Source: JAAXIE01 sp965263155
GTDB lineage: Bacteria > Chloroflexota > Dehalococcoidia > Lucifugimonadales > JAAXIE01
DNA length: 64,000 bases
Reading direction: 5' to 3'
Assembly: GCA_965263155.1 (NCBI GenBank)
Contig: OZ253586.1
Location: 930,001 to 994,000, forward strand
Part shown: positions 49,621 through 59,390 of the stretch, in pieces
Numbering within the stretch: the stretch's first letter is position 1
Layout of the letters: each line of letters opens with the position of its first letter
Notes under the pieces: model-generated
Seen by the model: the letters and a program-made list of their open reading frames with translations, nothing else
The model's database searches: none
Told to the model about the DNA's origin: nothing
Made by a program: the position numbers and the translations under genes

Positions 49621-51336
49621 ATGCCCATAAGAGTGCTGGAACCCCGCGTAGTGGCCAAGATCGCCGCCGGAGAGGTGGTGGAGCGGCCCGCGTCGGTGAT
49701 TAAGGAGTTGGTGGAGAATGCCATCGATGCCCATGCTTCCCACATCACGATTGAGGTGGAGGCTGGGGGCGTGGCGATGGTGCGGGTCAGCGACGACGGC
49801 CACGGTATCGCCGCCGACGAGATGGCCTTGGCCTTTGAGCGCCACGCCACCAGTAAGATCAGCGATTTCGAGGACTTGGAGTCCGTCACCAGCTTGGGCT
49901 TTCGGGGAGAAGCCCTGCCCAGCATCGCGGCCGTATCCCGGGTAAACCTTTACAGTCGCACTGCCGAAAGTGATGTGGGTCACGAACTTCAAGCTCGGTG
50001 GGGCGAGGTGAGCACGCCGGCCTCGGCGGGAGGGCCGGTGGGCACCACCATTGAGGTCCGTGACCTGTTCGAGAACGTTCCAGCGCGGCGTAAGTACCTA
50101 CGTAGTGTCGGGGCCGAGGCGTCTCGTATCGGTGACTTGGTATCCCGGATGGCCCTAGCCTTTCCCGAAGTGCAGTTCCGCCTGCGCCAAGATGGGCGGG
50201 AGACGCTTCTCTCGCTGGGGAACGGCAACGGCAGGGACGCCCTCGTTGCCGTTTACGGGGCGCAGGTGGCCGAGGGGATGCTGCCTGCATCGTTTCGCCT
50301 GGAGGGTGAGAACTGCTCCATCGCTGGCTATGTGTCCGCCTCTTCGTTGCATCGTGCCAACCGCACTTACATGACCTTTCTGGTGAACCGGCGCTTGGTG
50401 CAGAGCCGCACCCTTTCCTACGCCTTGGAGGAGGCCTACCAAGGCTTCTTGCCCCAAAGGCGTTATCCCCTGGCAGTGCTGGCCGTGCAGGTCCCGCCCA
50501 CTCAGGTTGACGTCAATGTCCACCCAGCCAAGCGAGAGGTGCGGTTCACCCACGAGGGCAAGGCCTTCACTTTAGTGCAACGAGCTGTGCGGGAAGCACT
50601 GGTGGGGTTCTCGCCCATACCCGAGGTGCGCATCGAGGACGTGCTGTCGCCCTCCACCTCCAGCGATGGGGGGCGGGCCTTGGCGTTTTTCCCAATGGGT
50701 GGGTTCAGAGGCGGACACCCTGCCGATGCTCCGATGGAGGAGCCGTCCGGCATGGGAATCAAGACTCGCCTTCCCCTGCTGAGGGTGGTGGGACAGATAC
50801 AGGATACCTACGTGGTGGCCGAGGGGCCGGACGGCCTGTACCTGCTGGACCAACACGCCGCCCACGAGCGGGTCGTGTACGACCGGCTGGTGGCCCGCTC
50901 CGGCGTTGGTCGGCAGCCTCGCCCCCTCCTCCAGCCGCAACTGGCGGAACTGACGGCGTCCCAAGAGGAGATGGTGCACACCAACAGTGACTTGCTTGCC
51001 CAATACGGCTTCATCATTGAGCCCTTTGGCGACCGGAGTTACTTGGTACGGGCCGTCCCGGAAGCGACTGCAGGGGCGGATCCAGCGCGGGCCTTGGTGG
51101 AGGTGTTGGACTTGGCGGCATCCCAAGGGGGACTACGAGATAGGGAGGACGCCCTAACGGCATCTATCGCCTGCCATAGTGCCATTAGGGCGGGACAAAG
51201 CCTTACACAACGAGAGATGGAAGAGCTGGTGCGTCAACTAGAGGAGGCGGACAATCCGCATACCTGCCCTCACGGCAGGCCGACCACGGTGCATCTGAGT
51301 GCGCACCACTTGGAGCGGGAGTTCGGCCGGCGTTAG
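49621..51336 (+). CDS. mutL: DNA mismatch repair protein MutL
   Basis: This 571-residue GHKL ATPase and probable endonuclease has N-terminal motifs EVVERPASVIKELVENAIDA, VRVSDDGHGI, ERHATSKI and GFRGEALPSI. The C-terminal endonuclease-type motif is DQHAAHERVVYDRL, with Asp where the final Glu of DQHA(x)2E(x)4E is expected, and then ACHSAIRAG and CPHGRPT, both typical of nuclease-active MutL. The product nicks DNA near mismatches under MutS control. The stop overlaps the convergent TAT gene by 4 nt. Confidence 0.96.
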   Translation: MPIRVLEPRVVAKIAAGEVVERPASVIKELVENAIDAHASHITIEVEAGGVAMVRVSDDGHGIAADEMALAFERHATSKISDFEDLESVTSLGFRGEALPSIAAVSRVNLYSRTAESDVGHELQARWGEVSTPASAGGPVGTTIEVRDLFENVPARRKYLRSVGAEASRIGDLVSRMALAFPEVQFRLRQDGRETLLSLGNGNGRDALVAVYGAQVAEGMLPASFRLEGENCSIAGYVSASSLHRANRTYMTFLVNRRLVQSRTLSYALEEAYQGFLPQRRYPLAVLAVQVPPTQVDVNVHPAKREVRFTHEGKAFTLVQRAVREALVGFSPIPEVRIEDVLSPSTSSDGGRALAFFPMGGFRGGHPADAPMEEPSGMGIKTRLPLLRVVGQIQDTYVVAEGPDGLYLLDQHAAHERVVYDRLVARSGVGRQPRPLLQPQLAELTASQEEMVHTNSDLLAQYGFIIEPFGDRSYLVRAVPEATAGADPARALVEVLDLAASQGGLRDREDALTASIACHSAIRAGQSLTQREMEELVRQLEEADNPHTCPHGRPTTVHLSAHHLEREFGRR

Positions 51337-51569
51337 ACGCCGCGGGAGCGTCGCTCGTAGGCCTCTAGATTGGCGTCGCGGCGGGGGTGGAAGATGGAGT
51401 CTTCGCCGGGCAAGTCCGAAGAGGCCATAGGGCCGGAGCCGTTGTGGCCCCCTAGCAGCCCCCTCAGCGGGCCGAACAAGGCCGCAGCGGCCCCCAATCC
51501 GATAGATGCTACCAATAGAAAACGCCTCCGGGTAACGTTGGGCCCCGCATGCGATACCTGCTCGGCCAT
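51333..51569 (-). CDS. Small TAT-signal protein
   Basis: The 78 residues begin MAEQVSHAGPNVTRRRFLLVASIGLGA..., a twin-arginine signal (TRRRFL) with a hydrophobic stretch, followed by a short Gly-rich and charged tail (DSIFHPRRDANLEAYERRS). It resembles small TAT subunits or maturation partners of exported oxidoreductases; function is unknown. AAGGAG lies 5 nt before the ATG. It overlaps the mutL stop tail to tail. Confidence 0.7.
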   Translation of the reverse strand: MAEQVSHAGPNVTRRRFLLVASIGLGAAAALFGPLRGLLGGHNGSGPMASSDLPGEDSIFHPRRDANLEAYERRSRGV

Positions 51570-51797
51570 CCTGTCTCCTTCACCGACCCTGCCCAGCCTT
51601 CTAAAAGCTTAGGGGAGCTTGTCACTGCATCGGCTGATGCTGCAATCCACTATACGACGTTCGGCTTCCCTTCCGCAAATATCTACCGGAGCTTCAGCCA
51701 CTATCAGTCCCACGAGACGTTAGCACGGGTCGGCGGGGCATGGTAGATGGTGATTGGCTGGCGACCGGACGTCTCGCCATTCGCTGGGGGGTCTGCC

Positions 51798-52332
51798 ATG
51801 ACCCGCAAGCTGACTGCCCTGAACGGGATGCGGGAGCAACTCCCCGGCTTGCCGGCACGGGGCGATATGCAGAATCCTATCTATCTTCATCGCCCCACCC
51901 ATATAGCCGCGCTGGATATCGACTATGGCAACCCGGATACCACCCTCGTGATCGGCGAGGTTCCCGTGTCTTGGAGCGCGGGAATCATCGAGCAGCGGGG
52001 CTACGCGATTGACCGCGAGGGTAAGCCTCCAGACTTTGCCCTAGAGTTGGCTTCGGCGTCCACGGGTGTGCCCGACTACACCGAAAGCACTGCGACTACG
52101 AGTTCTACGCAATACCGAATACTGGCGGTACGATCCGTCGGGGGGGTACCACAACACTGCGTTGGCCGGATACCGCTTGATTGACGGAAGCTACCATCCT
52201 ATAGGGGATGGGGCCGCGCCTGAGACGCTTCGACGGGATAAGAACGCGAACGGAGTGAGAGGCAGACTTGGTAGCCGGAGAACTCTCCAAGCGGGCGCCG
52301 TACACGGTCAAGCGGCTAAGGACTCCCCTTGA
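51798..52332 (+). pseudogene. Uma2-family nuclease, disrupted (second copy)
   Basis: From ATG 51798: MTRKLTALNGMREQ, MQNPIYLHRPTHIAALDI, TTLVIGEVPVSW, then directly SAGIIEQRGYAIDREGKPPD, so roughly 20 residues including the PD acidic motif are deleted compared with the 36 kb copy. After PDYTE the frame shifts and continues as EYWRYDPSGGYHNTALAGYR and LIDGSYHPIGDGA before fading. The coiled-coil tail is not recognisable. The two copies share the MQNxIYLH start, TTLVIG and GKPPDF blocks and are clearly related. Confidence 0.8.
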
Positions 52333-52419
52333 CACCCTGAAAAGGGCTGTGATAGTTTTCACTAACCCTGAGCTTTGGTATTTTCCATAGCTATTTCTGA
52401 TGGTGGAGTTGTCCTGAAC

Positions 52420-52713
52420 ATGCTCGACCCTGACCCGGTAAGCATGTCGGTCTGGGCGGACATCAACAGCGTTCTGCTCTTCCTTGGCATTTACATAGTC
52501 CTCATAGCCACCTTCGCTGCCAGTATCTTGGTGGGTGTGGCCTTTATACCCTCGTTGGTATCTACGGGCCACCTTCCAAGTTCGGCAATGAAGCTCCTCC
52601 CGGTGGCTGTGGCTTTCGGCGTGTTGGCCTTGATTGGCGCAGGCGTCTTCTTGGCACTGGTTGTGGTAAGTTATCAGAGAGTCGACGATATCTTCCCTCG
52701 GTGGTTTTTCTAG
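52420..52713 (+). CDS. Small two-helix membrane protein
   Basis: The 97 residues have membrane segments VLLFLGIYIVLIATFAASILVG and LPVAVAFGVLALIGAGVFLALVVV, and a short charged end (YQRVDDIFPRWFF). The family is unknown. ATG 52420 is the best start; GGAG lies about 12 nt upstream. It lies 43 nt upstream of actA on the same strand and could be an accessory subunit or assembly factor of that complex. Confidence 0.6.
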   Translation: MLDPDPVSMSVWADINSVLLFLGIYIVLIATFAASILVGVAFIPSLVSTGHLPSSAMKLLPVAVAFGVLALIGAGVFLALVVVSYQRVDDIFPRWFF

Positions 52714-52756
52714 CCTTGACAACGCTAACTTGTGGTGGCCAGTTGGGTGAGGCCGT

Positions 52757-53338
52757 ATGCCGATAAGACCCAGCATGAAGATGCTGCCTTGGGCCTTTGT
52801 GGGCTTGGGCTTGACGGCGTTTGTAGTGATCGCTGCCGTCTTTCTGCTAAGGGCTTGGTTCACCGACCCCTTCCCGGTGCTGGGCATGGAGAACAACCCC
52901 GAACAGCCTATTGCTTTTCCCCACACGGTGCATGTGCAGGAAGCTGGCATTGATTGTGAATTCTGCCACCGCTCCGTGGCCAAAGCAGATGCGGCTACGG
53001 TGCCTGCGGTGGAGCAATGCCTCATCTGTCATGAGGTCATCGACGGTTCGCAGAAGCCGGAAATCAACGTGCTGCTGGACTATGCCAACGCTGGTCAGCC
53101 CATAAACTGGGATAGGGTGCACCGGATGCCCGATCACGTCCAGTTTGCCCACGAGCCCCACATTCGCCACTTCACCCAAGCTGAGGGTATTCCTGTGGGG
53201 CAGGTGTGCGCGAAGTGTCACGGTGACGTGGGTTCCATGGAACAGGTGAGGCAGGTGCGGGGCCTGAAAATGGGCGACTGCGTGGACTGCCACAAGCAGA
53301 ACGATGCACCCACGGACTGCGTGGCGTGCCACTACTGA
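52757..53338 (+). CDS. actA: Alternative complex III, pentahaem cytochrome ActA
   Basis: This 193-residue multihaem cytochrome c is anchored by one N-terminal helix (MLPWAFVGLGLTAFVVIAAVFLL). Five CxxCH sites are visible: CEFCH, CLICH, CAKCH, CVDCH and CVACH. The number and the anchor match ActA, which accepts electrons within the quinol-oxidising complex. TGAGG lies 4 nt before the ATG. It is the first clear gene of the act operon (actA-B1-B2-F-C-D-E). Haem attachment would use the Ccm proteins encoded downstream. Confidence 0.92.
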   Translation: MPIRPSMKMLPWAFVGLGLTAFVVIAAVFLLRAWFTDPFPVLGMENNPEQPIAFPHTVHVQEAGIDCEFCHRSVAKADAATVPAVEQCLICHEVIDGSQKPEINVLLDYANAGQPINWDRVHRMPDHVQFAHEPHIRHFTQAEGIPVGQVCAKCHGDVGSMEQVRQVRGLKMGDCVDCHKQNDAPTDCVACHY

Positions 53339-53389
53339 TGAGAAGATGGCGTTACTTAAAGCATGGGCAACAGGCGAGAGCGTAAGTAG

Positions 53390-55717
53390 ATGAACCTGAC
53401 ACGGCGAGACTTTCTGCGTTGGGCCAGCCTCTCGGCAGTGGGGGCAGTGGCGTGTGGTGTCTTCCCCGAGCGGGAATTTGACATCCAGAGTCCGGCGCGT
53501 CTCCCTGAGGACTTGGTCAGCGGCGATGACAACTGGTACGCCACTTTGTGTGGGCAGTGCCCGGAGCAAGAAGGAATACTGGTAAGGGTATTCCAGGGAC
53601 GTGCCAAGAAAGTCCAAGGCAATCCTGTTTATCCCAGCAACACCGGGAAGCAGGGCCCGCGCTGCGAGGCCGGTCTGCAACACCTGTATCATCCCGACCG
53701 CATCCGTACCCCGTTGGTGCGAGTTGGTCTCAGAGGTGAGGGCAGGTGGGCCACTACCAGTTGGACAGACGCCTTGAACAGGGTGAAGCAACAGTTGCTG
53801 GTCCGACGGTCCGCGAATGACGCCGATAATATGCTGATGGTGACCGAACCCCTGCGGGGACAGTTGGGGGCGGTCGCCTCCCGCTTTACTAATGAGTATG
53901 GCGGACGCCATATGACCTTCGAGGCCATGGACAACACGGCGTTGCGCACAGCGGTCAAAGACGTGTTCGACCAAGACATGCTACCTGCGTTCGACATCGC
54001 TAATGCTCGTTACTTGCTGTCCTTCGGGGCCGATTTCCTTTCTACGTGGCTGGCCCCTACCCACTTCGGTCGCGCTTATGGCCACTTTCGCAGCGGCCAC
54101 GATCGCGGCTATTTCGTCCATGCTGATTCCCGCTATTCAATGACTGCGGCCAACGCTGACGAGTGGCTCCCCATCAGCCCCGGCACCGAGGGCATCTTAG
54201 CCTTGAGCATCGCTTACGAAATCATGCGCAATGCCGAGGCGTGGGGTGTCGATGCTGGTGTTGTGGAACAGATGACTGGTGGAGCAGGGTACGAGGCTCT
54301 AGCCAGCTTTGCCCCGGATGCGGTGGCAGGCACGGGAGGTGCCCTGTTGGGAGGCTTGCCCAACCCCCTGCGGGGTGAAGCAGCCCCCGATGCTATCCGG
54401 CGTATCGCCCACGAGTTCGCCACATCCGAGGCCAGCTTGGCCATTGGGGGTGGCGCAGCCGGCGCGCATACCAACGGCGCGTTCAACCTTAAAGCTATTC
54501 TGGCCCTCAACTATCTCGTGGGGACTGTTAACCAGACGGGAGGGGTTGTCTTCAACCCCACTCCGCCCATCGAAGGCTATATCGAGGCCCCCGCTCCCGC
54601 CACCATAGCCCAGTGGCAGCAGGCCACGGGCAACTTGCGGAGCGGCAACACCAAGGTGCTCTTGGTGCGTGGGGCTAACTTGGTGCATGGGCTGCCAGCC
54701 CAACTGGGTTTCGGCGATGCCATTAACCGTGACGACCTGTACATCGTCAGCTTCTCGAGTTTCCGGGACGAGACTACGGAGATGGCAGACATCGTGCTGC
54801 CCGACCGCTCTTCCATGGAAGACTGGGGTGACGACATTGCGGAGCCTGGCACCGGCTATCAGGCCATAGGCATGCGTCAGCCAGTGGTGAACCCCTTGCC
54901 GGGCGTCGATCCTCGTGGATTCGGCGACCTGCTTCTCACCCTCGCCCAAGAGGTTGGGGTCGACCGGAACCTGCCTCACGCGAACTTCCAATCCATGCTA
55001 AGGGCCGGTTCCGATAGACTTTTCGATATGAATCGAGGCTCCATCACCCAAGCCGACGCGTCGACACCTGACGAGTTCTGGCGGGCGATGCTGCGTAACG
55101 GTGGCTGGTGGGACACAGGCGCCAGCTCTCAATCGGCGGCTCCCCAAGCCCCCGACTTGGCAGCCTTGGTCAGGGACCAGGGGAATGCGGTGGCCCCAGT
55201 CACGGAGGGGACGATTGGAGTGGACCATGTGTACAATTTGGTGCCCTTTGCATCCAACGCTCTGCTAGAGGGTCGAGACTCCCATCTGCCATGGCTGCAA
55301 GCCCTGCCGGACCCTCTGACTACCGTTGCTTGGCAGACTTGGATCGAGATTAACCTGCGAGATGCCCTTCAGGAGGACCTGCGGCTTGGCGATCTTGTGG
55401 AAGTGAGCGTGGTGGGTGCGGAGAGCGGCACAGTGGTTGCATTGGCTTATCCGCATCCGGCCATACCGCCCGGCACGGTGGCGATGCCCCTAGGGCAAGG
55501 CCACACAGCGCCCCTGCAATACTCCCAAGGCAAGGGTGCCAACGTGCTTTCGGTTCTACCCCTCAGACACGAAGTTGAGACCCAAGCCCTGGCTTGGGCC
55601 TCCAACCGGGTGCGTATCAGGAAGCTTGGCGACAGGATGCGGATTATCAAGTTCGAAGGGAACGACGGCACTTATCAGAGCGCCTACCACCGTATTGTGG
55701 AGGTCACAGACGCCTAG
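53390..55717 (+). CDS. actB: Alternative complex III, ActB molybdopterin-fold part
   Basis: The 775 residues have a twin-arginine signal (MNLTRRDFLRWASLSAVG) and a molybdopterin-oxidoreductase fold (LCGQCPEQEGILVRVFQGR, GRWATTSWTDALNRV, a C-terminal barrel). In ActB proteins this fold no longer binds molybdenum. The usual ActB is a single chain in which this domain is fused to a four-cluster ferredoxin; here the ferredoxin is a separate downstream gene, so ActB is split. The start is TAT-consistent. It is exported to the outer face with ActA. Confidence 0.9.
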   Translation: MNLTRRDFLRWASLSAVGAVACGVFPEREFDIQSPARLPEDLVSGDDNWYATLCGQCPEQEGILVRVFQGRAKKVQGNPVYPSNTGKQGPRCEAGLQHLYHPDRIRTPLVRVGLRGEGRWATTSWTDALNRVKQQLLVRRSANDADNMLMVTEPLRGQLGAVASRFTNEYGGRHMTFEAMDNTALRTAVKDVFDQDMLPAFDIANARYLLSFGADFLSTWLAPTHFGRAYGHFRSGHDRGYFVHADSRYSMTAANADEWLPISPGTEGILALSIAYEIMRNAEAWGVDAGVVEQMTGGAGYEALASFAPDAVAGTGGALLGGLPNPLRGEAAPDAIRRIAHEFATSEASLAIGGGAAGAHTNGAFNLKAILALNYLVGTVNQTGGVVFNPTPPIEGYIEAPAPATIAQWQQATGNLRSGNTKVLLVRGANLVHGLPAQLGFGDAINRDDLYIVSFSSFRDETTEMADIVLPDRSSMEDWGDDIAEPGTGYQAIGMRQPVVNPLPGVDPRGFGDLLLTLAQEVGVDRNLPHANFQSMLRAGSDRLFDMNRGSITQADASTPDEFWRAMLRNGGWWDTGASSQSAAPQAPDLAALVRDQGNAVAPVTEGTIGVDHVYNLVPFASNALLEGRDSHLPWLQALPDPLTTVAWQTWIEINLRDALQEDLRLGDLVEVSVVGAESGTVVALAYPHPAIPPGTVAMPLGQGHTAPLQYSQGKGANVLSVLPLRHEVETQALAWASNRVRIRKLGDRMRIIKFEGNDGTYQSAYHRIVEVTDA

Positions 55718-55748
55718 TCGGGATCGCCGCACTGGAAAGGTATAACAT

Positions 55749-56537
55749 ATGGTAACGACAAAGAATCAGCACAAGTGGGGAATGGCCATCGACTTGGACA
55801 AGTGTACCGGATGCCAAGCCTGTGTGATTGCCTGCCAGTCGGAGAACAACCTTCCCATCAACGATGAGGAGCTCTACATCGAGCGCCGCGCCCACGAATG
55901 GATACGCATCGAGAGGTACTGGGAAGTCCCGACGAAGTATGCCGACCATCCAGAGGACGCCCCCTTCGACGAGATGAAGGCGCGTTTTATCCCCTTGATG
56001 TGCAATCACTGTGACAATGCGCCTTGCGAGCCGGTTTGCCCGGTGTTTGCTACCTATCACAACGACCAAGGCCTGAATGTGCAGGTCTACAACCGTTGTG
56101 TGGGGACACGATATTGCGCCAACAACTGCCCCTACAGCGTCCGCTTCTTCAACTACTGGAAGCCGGAGTGGCCCGAGAGCCTGCGCAACCAGTTGAACCC
56201 CGACGTGACCGTTCGGTTCAGGGGTGTAATGGAGAAGTGCACCTTCTGTGTGCAGCGCATACGACGGGCCCAGCGCAAGATTGAGGACCGCGAGGGTGGG
56301 GATATCAGCGACCAGAACCTTGCGGAAAATAATCTGGCGCCAGCATGTGCTATGGCTTGCCCCACTGACGCCTTGGTGTTCGGCGACCTGAAGGACGCCA
56401 ACAGCAGGGTTTCCCGTCTTAAGAACGACGACCGTCACTATCGATTGTTGGAATCCTTGGGCACCGAGCCCAGCGTGTACTACCTGAAGAAGATCGACTC
56501 TCATGCGGAAGGGAAGGGCGCCAACGGGCATGGCTAA
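55749..56537 (+). CDS. Alternative complex III, ActB iron-sulfur part
   Basis: This 262-residue ferredoxin-type subunit has four Cys sets: KCTGCQACVIACQSENN; CNHCDNAPCEPVCPVF; CVGTRYCANNCPYSVR; CTFCVQRIRRAQ with CAMACPTDALVFGD. This is the layout of the C-terminal half of ActB and of NrfC/DmsB-type subunits. It lacks its own signal peptide, so it probably travels with the TAT-bearing partner encoded 31 nt upstream. It overlaps the start of the next gene by 8 nt. Confidence 0.92.
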   Translation: MVTTKNQHKWGMAIDLDKCTGCQACVIACQSENNLPINDEELYIERRAHEWIRIERYWEVPTKYADHPEDAPFDEMKARFIPLMCNHCDNAPCEPVCPVFATYHNDQGLNVQVYNRCVGTRYCANNCPYSVRFFNYWKPEWPESLRNQLNPDVTVRFRGVMEKCTFCVQRIRRAQRKIEDREGGDISDQNLAENNLAPACAMACPTDALVFGDLKDANSRVSRLKNDDRHYRLLESLGTEPSVYYLKKIDSHAEGKGANGHG

Positions 56538-57957
56538 TAACGGCCATACTAATGGTCACAGTGCCAGCCACCGCTACGGGGCCATTGGCGGCGAGGCCAC
56601 CGAGCAGGGGGTGACCCAGGAACTGGTGGGCCGTGTGTTCACCACCTCCCCCGCTTTTGTGTTTGCGGTGCTTGTGCTCGGCGTGTTCTTTGTCCTCGGA
56701 ATCGTGGCCTTTGTCGTGAAGGCTGCCGACGGGTTCGGTGACCGCTCGGAGTGGGGCTACTATGTAGCTACCTTCTCCTTCCTGATCACCGTATTCGGCT
56801 CGGCCCCATTGGTGGCCATAGTCTTCCGAATTACCAAGAACCACTTCCGTCGTGCTGCTTCTCGTGTGTCCGAGATGTTCGCTTTGGTGGGCGTGCTGAG
56901 CGTTCTGCTCTTCATCCCGCTCATTGCCCTGTTCCCCTCACTTGAGGGGCGACGCTCGATATGGTTTGAAGTGCCCTTGCACGGCGACTTGCCGATATAC
57001 GCCGATTTCGTCGGTGTCATAGTGCTGGTGGTCTGCGGACTTGGCATCCTCTACATCTCCGGCCTGCCCGACATGGCGGCCGTAAGTGAACGCGGCGCAG
57101 GGGGACTGCGGAGCCTGCTGTATTCTCCACTTGTGAAGCATTGGCGTGGCACTGAGCGTCAGTGGGCCATACACAAGGGACTGCTGGCCATCTTGGGCGC
57201 CCTTTACTTCATGATGCTCATATTCGTCCACTTCCTCGTGTCGGCCGACTTCGCCTTGGCGATGGTGCCAGGCTGGATCGATTCCATCATGCCTGCGCAT
57301 CATGCGTTGACGGGACTTCAGTCAGGCTTGGCCTTGGTGGTAGTGACGGCCTTCGTGCTGCGCACATTCGGAGGTTATCGCGAGTACATAGGGCGAGACT
57401 TCTTCTGGTCCTGCAGCAAACTGTTGCTTGCGATGTCCCTCCTTTGGGGTTACTTCTGGTTTGCTGAGTTCAACACCTTCTGGTATGGACGCAAGCCCGA
57501 GGAGCAGGCGCTTGTCAAGTTCTTAATGGTAGAGACCTATGCGCTGCCGTTCTACCTGAACATGTTCGGCAACTTCCTGATACCCTTCGGCATGTTGATA
57601 TGGAACCATGTGAGGCGTTGCGTCATCGGACCCACCATCGCTGCTTGCTTCATTCTGGTGGGTACCCTGTTCATGATGATACGCTTCTACGTCCCCGCCT
57701 CCTCCATTGAGGACTTGGGCGTCCACTCCATCGTGCAAACGCGTGAGGCCCACCCGGAACAGCTGGCTGCAATCTGGCCGGGCGGGCTGGACATCCTGTT
57801 AATCCTCGGCGGGATCTCTGGTGCGCTTCTCATATTCTTGTTGGGCACGCGATTGCTTCCGGTGTTGTCTGTATGGGAAATCAAGGAGGGTCTGCTGTAC
57901 CAGGTGATGAGGCCTCTGCTTCGTGGACGTTATCTTGTGCTTGGGAAGCCCGAATAG
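56530..57957 (+). CDS. actF: Alternative complex III, NrfD-like subunit ActF
   Basis: This ~475-residue integral membrane protein has about ten helices. An N-terminal Asn/Gly/His-rich soluble stretch precedes them. The middle part, HFLVSADFALAMVPGWIDSI then HHALTGLQSGLALVVV and LWGYFWFAEFNTFWYGRKPEE, matches ActF rather than ActC. ATG 56530 overlaps the preceding stop. Family placement as ActF is by eye; it could equally be called a second NrfD/PsrC-like subunit. Confidence 0.82.
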   Translation: MANNGHTNGHSASHRYGAIGGEATEQGVTQELVGRVFTTSPAFVFAVLVLGVFFVLGIVAFVVKAADGFGDRSEWGYYVATFSFLITVFGSAPLVAIVFRITKNHFRRAASRVSEMFALVGVLSVLLFIPLIALFPSLEGRRSIWFEVPLHGDLPIYADFVGVIVLVVCGLGILYISGLPDMAAVSERGAGGLRSLLYSPLVKHWRGTERQWAIHKGLLAILGALYFMMLIFVHFLVSADFALAMVPGWIDSIMPAHHALTGLQSGLALVVVTAFVLRTFGGYREYIGRDFFWSCSKLLLAMSLLWGYFWFAEFNTFWYGRKPEEQALVKFLMVETYALPFYLNMFGNFLIPFGMLIWNHVRRCVIGPTIAACFILVGTLFMMIRFYVPASSIEDLGVHSIVQTREAHPEQLAAIWPGGLDILLILGGISGALLIFLLGTRLLPVLSVWEIKEGLLYQVMRPLLRGRYLVLGKPE

Positions 57958-57983
57958 AGAGCCAGGGAGACAGGTAGGAAAAG

Positions 57984-59360
57984 ATGCAAGAAGGGCGACC
58001 CCTTAGCGATGCCCAGATAAACAAGGACTTGCTGCGTCCTTTGTTCGAGCACCCCAGGCGTTATTGGATTCTCGTGGGGGTGCTGGGGCTTATCGTGCTG
58101 GGGGCCAGCGCCGCGACAGGGTTGATGTTCTGGGAAGGCTTGGGGACGACGGGCCTGAATCGCCCGGTGATGTGGGGCTTTTTCATCACGAACTTCGTCT
58201 TCTGGATCGGCATCAGCCACGCTGGCGTGATGCTGTCGGCCATCCTGCGTCTGTCCAAGGCCGAGTGGCGTCGCCCAGCGACTAGGGCAGCCGAGGTTCT
58301 GACCATCTTCTCGCTGATGACGGCGTTGATGATGCCGCTCATCCATACCGGTCGGCCATGGCGAATTCTCTACTGGGCGTTTCCCTACGACTTGTCGCGG
58401 GGCATCTTCCCCAATATCCGGTCCCCTCTGGTATGGGACCCGGCTGCCGTGCTGACATACCTGAGCTGCAGCACTATGTTCGTGTATGTTGCGCTCATTC
58501 CCGACATCGCCGTCATAAGGGACCGCAGCACGGGCTTGCGTCGTACCATCTACTCTGTCCTTGCGCTGGGGTGGCGGGGTAACCCGCGACAGTGGAAGCT
58601 CCAGATAATCGCTGGCTTTCTGTTGTCGGCGCTAATTCTGCCGGTGTTCGTCTCGGTGCATAGCATCGTGTCGTGGGACTTCGGCATGGCCATGTCGGTG
58701 ACCAGTTGGCACTCCACTGTGTTCGCGCCCTACTTCGTGGTTGGCGCGGTACACTCTGGAGTCTCGGCGGTCGTAATCGTGATGATCATCATGCGCTGGC
58801 TATTCGACTGGAAGGAGTACATCAGGCCGGAGCACTTCGATTCTTTGGCGCGGCTGCTCATCGTCGTGGCTACTGGCTGGTTCTTCTTCTTCACTCTGGA
58901 GTTCGTATTCGGCCTGTACGGGCAGGAGTCGGACGAAATCGCCGTCAAGCACATGCTTGCTAGCGAGTGGCCTTGGTTCCATCTGTTCCTGATATTCATG
59001 GGCACCACTTACTTCGTGCCCGTGGGCATGTGGCTTATCAGGGGTGTCAGACGAAACCCTTGGTTGATGCTGTTTACGTGTGTGCTCGTGAATATCGGCA
59101 TGTGGCTCGAGAGGCTGGTCATCATCGTCCCCGGCCTGGCCCGCAAACAGGTGCTGGAATTCAACTGGACTGACTATGCCCCCAGCGCTATCGAAATCAC
59201 TATCGTCGGGGGCAGCTTCGCATTGGTGTGCATGCTGATGCTGATATTCGCCAAGATATTCCCTCTGATACCGTTGTACGACGTAAAAGAGGGTGAGGTC
59301 CTGAGGGACGAGATCCGGATCGGTCGGCGCTCTGTTCCGGCCGTAGTACGCGAGGAGTGA
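57984..59360 (+). CDS. actC: Alternative complex III, NrfD-like quinol subunit ActC
   Basis: This 458-residue ten-helix NrfD/PsrC-type protein has NRPVMWGFFITNFVFWIGIS followed by HAGVMLSAILRL, LIHTGRPWRILYW, VSVHSIVSWDFGMAM and GWHST-like TSWHSTVFAPYFVVGAVHSG, all characteristic of ActC, the quinol-oxidising subunit. It follows actF by 26 nt. The order actF before actC differs from the common actA-B-C-D-E-F order. Confidence 0.9.
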   Translation: MQEGRPLSDAQINKDLLRPLFEHPRRYWILVGVLGLIVLGASAATGLMFWEGLGTTGLNRPVMWGFFITNFVFWIGISHAGVMLSAILRLSKAEWRRPATRAAEVLTIFSLMTALMMPLIHTGRPWRILYWAFPYDLSRGIFPNIRSPLVWDPAAVLTYLSCSTMFVYVALIPDIAVIRDRSTGLRRTIYSVLALGWRGNPRQWKLQIIAGFLLSALILPVFVSVHSIVSWDFGMAMSVTSWHSTVFAPYFVVGAVHSGVSAVVIVMIIMRWLFDWKEYIRPEHFDSLARLLIVVATGWFFFFTLEFVFGLYGQESDEIAVKHMLASEWPWFHLFLIFMGTTYFVPVGMWLIRGVRRNPWLMLFTCVLVNIGMWLERLVIIVPGLARKQVLEFNWTDYAPSAIEITIVGGSFALVCMLMLIFAKIFPLIPLYDVKEGEVLRDEIRIGRRSVPAVVREE

Positions 59361-59390
59361 GGGGCCCATTGCGTTCCAGGAGTTAGAGAG

